Below are positions 1-5,558 of a stretch of 6,146 nt of DNA, piece by piece. Under the pieces are notes generated by a model that did not search any database, had not been told where the DNA came from, and was given only the letters and a program-made list of their open reading frames with translations. The DNA is from Lachnospiraceae bacterium (GTDB taxonomy: Bacteria > Bacillota_A > Clostridia > Lachnospirales > Lachnospiraceae), in the NCBI GenBank assembly GCA_017958245.1, contig JAGDDC010000078.1, positions 1 through 6,146 of the forward strand, given 5' to 3'. Position 1 is the stretch's first letter, and every line of letters starts with the position of its first letter. Made by a program: the position numbers and the translations under genes.

Positions 1-1962
1 CACGCGGTCCGCAGGAAGCGCGGCACACATCGGATGCTCCTTCGACCCGCACACAGGGCAGGGCTTGCCCTTCACAAGCTTCTCCGCGAGAAGTCCCGCA
101 CGGCATCCGTCGAAGATGCGCTCCTTGTCGAGACGCTCCTGCGACATGCGCCCGTAGGCCTCGATCTTCTTCTCTGCCTCCTGCTGTCTGCGCTCAAGCT
201 CCTTCTCGTCCTCCGCGATACTTTTCGCGCGCTCCGAAAGCCTTTCGGCATCCTCTTTCTGCTTCTTCACTGCCTTGTCGGCGGCTTTTGCCGCAGCAAG
301 CGCAAATGCGCTGTCCTTCAAGGATTCCCGGAGGCGATCCAGCTGTGCTTCCTCCTCGAGGACCTCTGCTTTCTTCTGTTCAAGCTCCTTAACTCTCTTT
401 TCTCCTTCTTCAAATGCGCTCCGATGCGCCGCCTCGTCTGAGCGCGCCTTGTCACGCTTCTCATAGTCTGCCCTACTGTTTTCTATCACGGCTGCCTTCG
501 ACTGAAGCTCCGGAAGCTCTGCGGCTGCAGCTGCAGCTTCGTCCCGTTTCTTTGCTGCGCTCTCGTAAGCCTTGCACTCTTCTGCAAGGGCATCTAAAGT
601 GGTCTCAAGGTCTGTTTTAAGTCTCTGTTCGTCCTTCTCCCTTGCAAGCCTTGCCTCGTACAGAGGCCCGATCTTCATGGCAGTCTCTGTGAGCACTATA
701 TCTCTTTCGTACCCTGCCGCGGTCTCGCTGTATTTCAAGATCTCTGAGAGCTTCTTTTTGTGCGCCTCGACCGCTGCAAAGAGGTCGTTGTCCGCCTTCG
801 CCTCGCCTATCGACTCACGAAGAACGCCAAGACGGGACGAAACCTCTCCCGCGCGTGTCTCAAGCCTACGGAGAGTCTCCTCGTCTGCCTCCACAGCCCT
901 GTCTATAAAACTTGTGATCTCATCACCGCTCAATATCGTTTTCGCAGCATGAAGCCTGTCCGAGATATCCTCAAACTGCTGTGCAAGCCCGTGGAGAGTC
1001 GCACCGCCTTCTGCTTCCGGGCCTTCTTCTGACTCGACTCCCGCGTCAGCCCCTGCACGACCCACTTTTTCGTCTTCTTCATATCCCTCAGAAGAATTCA
1101 AGAGTCCGTCTCCTACGTCCCCCTCGATAGAGTATGAGAGTTCATCCCCAACTTCTCTCCCAGCAGAACCCAAGAGTCCGTCTCCTACGTCCCCCTCGAC
1201 AGAGTATGAAAGCCCGTCTCCTGCATCTCGCTCAGAAGAGGATAAAAGCTCCTCCCCCTCAGAAGCCTCCATGACTTCCCCTGCGAGGCGCACTCCTTCA
1301 AAGTATTGCACTACCGCCTTGCGTGCGTCCTCAGACCGCGCGTAGCTCTCGTCCGAGAGGTTTTTGAGCTCCCGCACGAGTCTTGCGTAGACGTCCGTCA
1401 TGAAGATCCCTCTGAGGATTGCGGTGCGCTCCTCGGTCGAGGCGTTCAGGAGCTTTAAGAACTCGCCCTGCGCGATCATCGCGACCTGCTTGAAGCGGGC
1501 ATAGTCGAAGTTCAGTATCTCCGCAAGCTTCGAAGCGACCGCCGTCAGCCCCTCGGTGGGCATCATATCTGTGGGATCCGCGGGCGTGCCCTCACTCCCC
1601 ACAACGCTCAGAACAACTGTCTCCTTCTGCTCGACGAAGCCCTCACCCCTTGCCTTGGGGCGCAGATATGACGGGCTTCTGCGGATCCTGTAGACCTTCC
1701 CCCGGTGCGAGAACGTAAACTCGACAAATGAATCCACCCCCGTCTTTGCGTACTCGCTCCTCAAAAACTTCGTGTCCTTGTACGCGCCGCTCGTCCTTCC
1801 GAACAGCGCGAAGACCATAGCGTCAAAAATGGTGGTCTTTCCGGCCCCGGTCTCACCGGAAATCAGGAACAGACCATCCGCCTCGAGACTCGTAAAGTCG
1901 ATCTCGGGCATGGTCTCCGCATATGGTCCAAATGCACTGATAACAAGTTTGATCGGTTTCAT
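1..1962 (-). CDS. sbcC: SbcC, Rad50-like ATPase subunit of the SbcCD nuclease (N-terminal 654 residues, cut by window edge)
   Basis: The frame is open from an ATG at 1962 to base 1 with no stop. The start has a ribosome binding site (AAGGA at 1968-1972, 5 nt away) and the typical N-terminus MKPIKLVISAFGPY. Residues 36-44 are the Walker A loop GETGAGKTT, and MIAQGEF with Q165 is the ABC-type Q-loop of SbcC/Rad50. From about 200 to 630 the protein is charged and heptad-like, the first arm of the antiparallel coiled coil. Residues 635-638 are CPVC, followed by GSKEHP, the zinc hook through which SMC-like dimers join. Signature and Walker B motifs would lie in the missing second half (family total about 1000 residues). 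Known family role: ATP-driven gating of the SbcD nuclease on hairpins and DNA ends in the cytoplasm. Residues about 232-320 are an acidic, Gly/Ser-rich insertion with 12-residue repeats that breaks the coiled coil. The gene follows sbcD by 18 bp. Identification is firm. Confidence 0.96.
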   Translation of the reverse strand, partial: MKPIKLVISAFGPYAETMPEIDFTSLEADGLFLISGETGAGKTTIFDAMVFALFGRTSGAYKDTKFLRSEYAKTGVDSFVEFTFSHRGKVYRIRRSPSYLRPKARGEGFVEQKETVVLSVVGSEGTPADPTDMMPTEGLTAVASKLAEILNFDYARFKQVAMIAQGEFLKLLNASTEERTAILRGIFMTDVYARLVRELKNLSDESYARSEDARKAVVQYFEGVRLAGEVMEASEGEELLSSSERDAGDGLSYSVEGDVGDGLLGSAGREVGDELSYSIEGDVGDGLLNSSEGYEEDEKVGRAGADAGVESEEGPEAEGGATLHGLAQQFEDISDRLHAAKTILSGDEITSFIDRAVEADEETLRRLETRAGEVSSRLGVLRESIGEAKADNDLFAAVEAHKKKLSEILKYSETAAGYERDIVLTETAMKIGPLYEARLAREKDEQRLKTDLETTLDALAEECKAYESAAKKRDEAAAAAAELPELQSKAAVIENSRADYEKRDKARSDEAAHRSAFEEGEKRVKELEQKKAEVLEEEAQLDRLRESLKDSAFALAAAKAADKAVKKQKEDAERLSERAKSIAEDEKELERRQQEAEKKIEAYGRMSQERLDKERIFDGCRAGLLAEKLVKGKPCPVCGSKEHPMCAALPADRV
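1090..1269 (-). repeat. 36-bp/72-bp in-frame tandem repeats within sbcC (acidic insertion)
   Basis: On the plus strand, 1099-1140 and 1171-1212 are almost identical (two mismatches over 42 bases, at 1128/1200 and 1138/1210), offset by 72 bp. At protein level this is a 24-residue unit (residues 239-262 and 263-286) made of two diverged 12-residue halves. The clearest copies are EGDVGDGLLGSA (256-267), EGDVGDGLLNSS (280-291), ERDAGDGLSYSV (244-255) and GREVGDELSYSI (268-279), with a worn fifth copy EASEGEELLSSS at 232-243. All copies stay in frame. The array is acidic, with no positive charge apart from two arginines, and is followed by more Glu/Gly-rich sequence up to about residue 320. This looks like replication-slippage expansion at a tolerated point in the coiled-coil arm, which is inference. 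Confidence 0.9.
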
Positions 1963-1967
1963 GTCGA

Positions 1968-1972
1968 TCCTT
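1968..1972 (-). promoter_or_regulatory. Ribosome binding site of sbcC
   Basis: AAGGA on the minus strand lies 5 nt before the ATG at 1962, inside the 18-bp gap after the sbcD stop. It supports the chosen start and independent translation initiation on a shared transcript. Confidence 0.75.
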
Positions 1973-1980
1973 TCTTCCCT

Positions 1981-3306
1981 CTAGTCCTCACCGTCCGTCG
2001 CGATACCCGCAGAACGTGCGGCCTTCCTCATGATCTCAAGCTCCTCGTCGCTCATTTCTTCGTTATAAATGAGCCTGTAAAAGTCGGAGACCGTCTCCGA
2101 GAAGCTCCTCTCCTGCCCGTGGTCTGTCAAGTCCACCGCCTCCAGGTCCTTCGTGTGGCTGTTGTCGTACCGGATCTGCATCACGTTGGGGTAGGTCTTT
2201 CTGAATATGTTGATGGCGTCCGGGAGGACGTCTTTGTCTGTCAGCGTGACGAAGATGTAATCCTGCGTGTCCCTCACGTTCTCGGGCGCGAGGAGTTTCG
2301 CTGCGGGCCCCTTTATGCCGCGCATGTCGCGCAGGGGCTTGAACTGCCGCAATTCCACCTCAACCTCACCCTTTGACTTCATGGTGATCACGGGCACGGA
2401 CTTTATCTGCCCGATCTCGTCAAAGTGGTATTTTAGCGGGGCGCCCGCGTATCTCACGGTCTCTCTTCCGACGTTCTGCGCCCTGTGTATATGCCCGAGC
2501 GCCGCATAATCGAAGGAATCGAAGCAATCCGCCTGTATCTGCTCCACGAGACCTACATGTCTCGTGATGTAGCTCTCCGATCCACCCAGCATGATACCTG
2601 CTACGCCATTCGCACCAAGTCCGTCATCGCCATAAACACCTTCGTTCATGGTCCTTTCATCAGCAGCTTCACCCACAGGCCTACGCCCGTCATCATCGGA
2701 GCGCAACGCGCCCGTAGCTTCCGCTTCCCCCGCAGGCTGAGATTCCGGGGTCGCTTCGTCCGCTGCGCTCCTGCTGCCTACCACAAATTGGTGGGCGAGG
2801 ATCACGTTGCGGGCGGCGGGGTCGATGTTCATTTGCGAGATAACGGCGCGGACCGCCGCGTCATAGCTCTCGTAGTCCTCGCCGTAGAGGCTCCTCACCT
2901 GCGAAGCCTTGATAAAAGGAAGGAGGTAAAAGTTTACCTCCCCGTACTCGTCCTCCAGCTTCACCGGAGTAATCTTCTCCTCAAGCCTCGTCCTGATATA
3001 GACCCCTCTCTCCTCGAAGAGCCTGCTGCCGAAGCTCAGGCGCTCGTCGGAGTCGTGGTTTCCGGTTATCATGAGAAGCTTCGCGCCGGTCTGCCGGATC
3101 TCGCATATAAAGTCGTCAAGAAGACGCACCGCGCTCTCGGGAGGGATCGTGCGGTCGTAGACATCGCCCGATATCAGGACCGCATCTATCCTTTCCTCCC
3201 TCACGGTATCAACTATCTGCCACAAAAAGTGCCGCTGGTCCTCCGTCATGGGGAAGTCGCTTACCACCTTTCCCAGATGCAGGTCCGCCAAATGTATGAA
3301 TCTCAA
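1981..3306 (-). CDS. sbcD: SbcD, Mre11-like nuclease subunit of SbcCD, TTG start
   Basis: This 441-residue protein has all the Mre11/SbcD metallophosphoesterase motifs: HLADLHLGK (D8, H10), SGDVYDR (D48), TGNHDSDERL (N83, H84), LAHQF (H172) and LGHIH (H272, H274). These coordinate two metal ions, usually Mn2+, for exo- and endonuclease action with SbcC. The nuclease core spans about 1-300 and the capping region about 300-390. The last helix (about 402-434) is where the family contacts the base of the SbcC coiled coil. The start codon is TTG at 3304-3306, chosen because AAGGAG lies 7 nt upstream and translation gives the family N-terminus MRFIHLADLHLG. The stretch from about 177 to 243, between H172 and GHIH, is polar, acidic and Gly/Ala-rich. 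It is much longer than the short loop usual there and explains the length above the usual 380-400. The gene lies 14 bp after the lipoprotein gene and 18 bp before sbcC, almost certainly in one operon. Confidence 0.96.
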   Translation of the reverse strand: MRFIHLADLHLGKVVSDFPMTEDQRHFLWQIVDTVREERIDAVLISGDVYDRTIPPESAVRLLDDFICEIRQTGAKLLMITGNHDSDERLSFGSRLFEERGVYIRTRLEEKITPVKLEDEYGEVNFYLLPFIKASQVRSLYGEDYESYDAAVRAVISQMNIDPAARNVILAHQFVVGSRSAADEATPESQPAGEAEATGALRSDDDGRRPVGEAADERTMNEGVYGDDGLGANGVAGIMLGGSESYITRHVGLVEQIQADCFDSFDYAALGHIHRAQNVGRETVRYAGAPLKYHFDEIGQIKSVPVITMKSKGEVEVELRQFKPLRDMRGIKGPAAKLLAPENVRDTQDYIFVTLTDKDVLPDAINIFRKTYPNVMQIRYDNSHTKDLEAVDLTDHGQERSFSETVSDFYRLIYNEEMSDEELEIMRKAARSAGIATDGED

Positions 3307-3313
3307 TCCCGCT

Positions 3314-3319
3314 CTCCTT
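3314..3319 (-). promoter_or_regulatory. Ribosome binding site that fixes the TTG start of sbcD
   Basis: AAGGAG on the minus strand starts 2 bp after the TAA of the upstream lipoprotein gene (3321-3323) and ends 7 nt before TTG at 3306. There is no ATG in frame nearby that would give the conserved N-terminus, so this site decides the start and indicates coupling to the upstream gene. Confidence 0.8.
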
Positions 3320-3320
3320 C

Positions 3321-5300
3321 TTATTTGCCTTCGTCACCCTTCAGGTACACCACATGATCCGACCCTGTGTGGAACACGACCTTCTCCTTTTTGCCGTCCG
3401 CACGGACAAGCTCGCCGCTCAGGATGTTGTCCCTGCCGGTGACGTCCGAATAAGCCAGGTTGCCGATCGTGCCCTCGCGCGCGAAGTAGCCGTCCGTCAT
3501 CACGATGCGATCATCAAAGTCTGCGTTTGGATCTGCCTCGTAGCTCTGCGCGGGCATCTCGCGTCCGTTTATCGACACCGCAAAAGTTCCGTCCGTGTCA
3601 AACACGAGCACAACGTCTCCGATGCAGCCCATGCCCTTGAACTCAAAGCCCGTGAGCGACATCGTCCAGTAGTAGGGCTCATCCTTGTTCGCATCGCCCG
3701 AACCGTCGTCTTTCTTCGCGGCAGTCTTCTCGGCCTCTTTGACCCATCTGTCGTAATTTGCGCCGGGTGTGGCATCCCCTTCTACAGTACAGCCCGCGGG
3801 GAAGGTGGCATCCGCCTCATCCTGACCGTGATAATCTGCCCCGGAGCCTGTAAATACCGCCTTCGTCAAGGCATCGCACTTCTTGAAGGCCGAAGGTCCC
3901 ACGCCTCTTATGTTCTTGCCGAAGGTCACGGCAGTCAATCCCCGGCATCCCTCGAAAGCGCTCTCGCCGACGTGGTACACGCCATCCGGGATGGTGATCT
4001 CACCTTTGATCGACTCACATCCGCAGAAAGCATCATCGCGGATGAGTTCCAGAGACTTCGGCATCTCGCCGAGAGACGATATGGACTTAGACCACGCGAA
4101 GGCCCTGCTTCCTATAACCTCAAGCCCCTTCGGGAAAGCAAGCTCTCCCTCAAAGCCCGTGCTCGAGAAGGCGGAACCGCCAACCACGACCAGAGACTTC
4201 GGCAGTGTCAGAGTCCCCTTCATGCCCTTGCAGCCGCTGAAAGTGCTCTCACAGATCACCTTGAGGACATCCGGAAGCGTGAGAGACGTGAAGCTCTCAT
4301 CGCTTGCAAAAGCCGAATCACCGATGTAAGTAACCTTGTCGGGGATCCTCAGATCGCCTTTAAGCCCCCTGCAATACGCGAAAGCATATCTTCCGATGCT
4401 CTTCAGACTCTTCGGGAACGAGACCGTACCGTCGAATCCGCAGCCTGAGAAAGCGCTCTCACCGATTCTTTCAACGCCCTCGGGGATGACGATATCGCCC
4501 TTAAAGTTCTCACAGTTGCTGAAAGTATTGAATAGGATCTCCTTGATGCCGGCCGGGATCTTAAGCGTTCCGTCAAAGCCCGTCTGGTCAAATGCATAGT
4601 CTCCGAGTTCGGTAACCGAATCCGGGATGATCAGGTCGCCCCGAAGTCCCTTGCATTCATGAAATGCGCATCTTCCTATGCTTACAAGGCCGTCAGGGAG
4701 CACCAGTTCTCCCTCGAGGCCCTCGTCCCTCGAAAAAGCTTCCCTGCCGATAATCCTCAGCGACTTGGAAAGCTTGATGGAAGTGAGTCCGTAGCACATC
4801 TGGAAAGAGTAGCCCCCAACCTCTTCCACAGCGTCGGGAAGGACGAGTGCACCCTTTAACTTTTCGCACCCGTAGAAGGCAAACTCGCCTATCTTCTTGA
4901 GTGTTGAGGGGAGAGTGAGTTCAACCTTGAGACTTTGGTTGTTGTAGAAAGCCTCCGAAGCGATGGAAGTCACGCCCTCTGAGATGAGGAGCCTGTCTAT
5001 CACATAGTCGGACCACATAAACTTGCCGTCGGTCTCCATCTCACCGGTGCCCGAGATCACGAGCGTCTTGCCCTTCTTGTAGTACTTCCATGTCATGTCC
5101 GCGCCGCAGGTCCCGGACTCATCGGGCGTCTTGCCCTCAAGTTCCGCTATCGCCTGTGCGACATCACCTTGTGTGCCTACAGCCACATCCCCGGACTTCG
5201 TCGGCTCGGGATTGTTGGTCTCCGGCGGGTTCTTCTTGCTGCATCCAAACAAACCAAATAACATAAGCGCTCCTACGATTATCAAAACTGTCTTTTTCAT
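3321..5300 (-). CDS. BspA-like leucine-rich-repeat lipoprotein
   Basis: Starting at the ATG at 5298-5300, the product has 659 residues. Residues 1-20 are a lipoprotein signal: MKK, a hydrophobic stretch, then LFGC with the lipidated cysteine at 20. A Pro/Asn/Thr-rich spacer follows. The pre-repeat segment at about 65-88 (CGADMTWKYY ... LVISGTGEM) often precedes BspA LRRs in Clostridia. Residues 104-484 hold about 16 LRR_5-type repeats of 22-24 residues with the pattern LxIPxxVxxIGxxAFxxCxxLKGx. A charged linker (about 520-542) leads to a C-terminal beta-rich domain (about 543-655, starting YYWTMSLTGFEFKG) that I do not recognise. The protein should be anchored on the outer face of the membrane. 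BspA-like LRRs generally mediate binding, but the ligand here is unknown. The frame stays open upstream to 5402, but those starts would bury the signal peptide behind 32-34 residues. ATG 5312 (adding MVLS) cannot be excluded. No Shine-Dalgarno is visible for any choice. It is the first gene of the sbcDC transcript. Confidence 0.9.
   Translation of the reverse strand: MKKTVLIIVGALMLFGLFGCSKKNPPETNNPEPTKSGDVAVGTQGDVAQAIAELEGKTPDESGTCGADMTWKYYKKGKTLVISGTGEMETDGKFMWSDYVIDRLLISEGVTSIASEAFYNNQSLKVELTLPSTLKKIGEFAFYGCEKLKGALVLPDAVEEVGGYSFQMCYGLTSIKLSKSLRIIGREAFSRDEGLEGELVLPDGLVSIGRCAFHECKGLRGDLIIPDSVTELGDYAFDQTGFDGTLKIPAGIKEILFNTFSNCENFKGDIVIPEGVERIGESAFSGCGFDGTVSFPKSLKSIGRYAFAYCRGLKGDLRIPDKVTYIGDSAFASDESFTSLTLPDVLKVICESTFSGCKGMKGTLTLPKSLVVVGGSAFSSTGFEGELAFPKGLEVIGSRAFAWSKSISSLGEMPKSLELIRDDAFCGCESIKGEITIPDGVYHVGESAFEGCRGLTAVTFGKNIRGVGPSAFKKCDALTKAVFTGSGADYHGQDEADATFPAGCTVEGDATPGANYDRWVKEAEKTAAKKDDGSGDANKDEPYYWTMSLTGFEFKGMGCIGDVVLVFDTDGTFAVSINGREMPAQSYEADPNADFDDRIVMTDGYFAREGTIGNLAYSDVTGRDNILSGELVRADGKKEKVVFHTGSDHVVYLKGDEGK
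3849..4991 (-). repeat. Array of about 16 LRR_5 (BspA-type) repeats
   Basis: The protein repeats every 22-24 residues (about 66-72 bp) over residues 104-484 of the lipoprotein. Each unit keeps a hydrophobic strand, a Pro in the third or fourth position, an IG or VG pair and the AF pair, and most end with G(L/F)xG(D/T/E). Typical units start LVLPDGLVSIG, LIIPDSVTELG and ITIPDGVYHVG. DNA copies are clearly diverged, so this is an old array rather than a recent expansion. Repeats 13-14 have a slightly irregular junction (SISSLGEMPKSL). Confidence 0.9.
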
Positions 5301-5457
5301 ACTAAGTACCATTGCAGGCGTGGTGAGCCTGTGCAGCGCTAAGGCTGCCGCATGATCCGGTGATGCCGCCTGCAACACGGCAGCCCTGGCCGCCATCACC
5401 ACCGGTCGTAGTCGTGGATGGTCCCGGACTACAGGCGAAACACTTCATTCATCTTAC
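5301..5457 (-). promoter_or_regulatory. Structured 5' leader of the lipoprotein-sbcD-sbcC transcript (unknown class)
   Basis: This stretch of about 157 nt between the predicted transcription start and the lipoprotein ATG is GC-rich and full of perfect inverted repeats (plus-strand coordinates): 5312-5320 with 5367-5375 (9 bp), 5343-5350 with 5378-5385 (8 bp), 5359-5365 with 5394-5400 (7 bp), 5320-5326 with 5396-5402 (7 bp), 5408-5413 with 5427-5432 (6 bp), and 5315-5319 with 5327-5331 (5-bp hairpin). Several exclude each other, and the 8- and 9-bp pairs have pseudoknot order. The 9-bp pair reaches the first base of the ATG at 5312, and no Shine-Dalgarno is visible. This suggests an RNA element controlling translation. 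I compared it by eye with the consensus of cobalamin, SAM-I, THF, ZTP, guanidine-I, c-di-GMP-I and T-box leaders and saw no match. Structure is prediction only. An alternative is that it is a DNA-level palindrome cluster. Confidence 0.5.
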
Positions 5458-5463
5458 TCAATA

Positions 5464-5492
5464 ATTCTAACATTCTTTCCCGCCGCGGTAAA
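5464..5492 (-). promoter_or_regulatory. Candidate sigma-A promoter with extended -10
   Basis: On the minus strand, TTTACC (5487-5492) and TAGAAT (5464-5469) are separated by exactly 17 bp, and the -10 is preceded by TG with one base between (extended -10). The start would be near 5457-5458. It sits directly downstream of the tandem terminators and is the only AT-rich stretch before the lipoprotein gene, so it is the likely promoter for the lipoprotein-sbcD-sbcC transcript. The -35 matches the consensus at only four of six positions. Confidence 0.6.
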
Positions 5493-5493
5493 G

Positions 5494-5519
5494 AAAAAAA
5501 GGGACGGCGGGACCGTCCC
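5494..5519 (-). terminator. Second of two tandem intrinsic terminators after the glutamate synthase-like gene
   Basis: The stem is GGGACGG with CCGTCCC (5501-5507 and 5513-5519), 7 bp with a 5-nt loop, followed on the minus strand by seven T (5494-5500). The T-run lies on the minus-strand side only, so it terminates minus-strand transcription. Its T tract ends two bases before the candidate -35 of the next promoter. Confidence 0.85.
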
Positions 5520-5546
5520 AAAAAAAGGGACGGCAGATGCCGTCCC
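5520..5546 (-). terminator. First tandem intrinsic terminator after the glutamate synthase-like gene
   Basis: The stem is GGGACGGC with GCCGTCCC (5527-5534 and 5539-5546), 8 bp with an AGAT-type tetraloop, followed on the minus strand by seven T (5520-5526). The stem begins 12 bp after the stop codon at 5559. It shares its GGGACGG/CCGTCCC arms with the next terminator, so the pair looks like a local duplication. Confidence 0.9.
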
Positions 5547-5558
5547 TAAAGGTTTATC

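Noticed and set aside
34..1032. Several overlapping plus-strand frames opposite sbcC.
   Set aside because: They are shadows of the coiled-coil coding sequence (Leu/Ser/Ala-rich products mirroring Glu/Lys codons), while the minus-strand SbcC frame is open throughout with Walker A, Q-loop and zinc hook.
1090..1233. The repeats in sbcC as a possible CRISPR array or mobile-element repeat.
   Set aside because: The repeats are directly adjacent, in frame, in multiples of 36 bp and encode a coherent acidic peptide. There are no unrelated spacers and no terminal inverted repeats or transposase.
2485..3357. Plus-strand open frame of 290 codons opposite sbcD.
   Set aside because: It lies wholly antisense to a gene with complete catalytic motifs, its product is Arg/His/Val-rich without any recognisable domain, and its openness follows from GC-biased codons of sbcD.
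3354..4448. Plus-strand open frame of 364 codons opposite the LRR lipoprotein gene.
   Set aside because: It is antisense to the repeat array. The repeated LRR codons keep the opposite frame open, and the product shows no domain and no ribosome binding site of note.
5095..5355. Plus-strand open frame of 86 codons near the lipoprotein start, Ser/Pro-rich.
   Set aside because: It is antisense to the signal peptide and spacer of the lipoprotein, ends inside the structured leader and has no independent support.
5301..5402. Extension of the lipoprotein start to GTG 5402 or ATG 5396.
   Set aside because: It would put 32-34 Ala-rich residues before a standard MKK lipoprotein signal, no Shine-Dalgarno precedes either codon, and the stretch is better explained as structured RNA.
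5429..5452. Seven-codon upstream reading frame (MNEVFRL, stop) at the beginning of the leader, as a possible leader peptide.
   Set aside because: Its ATG would lie only about 5 nt after the predicted transcription start, with no ribosome binding site, and it has no run of regulatory codons. Its stop does overlap the first stem, so it is kept only as a note.
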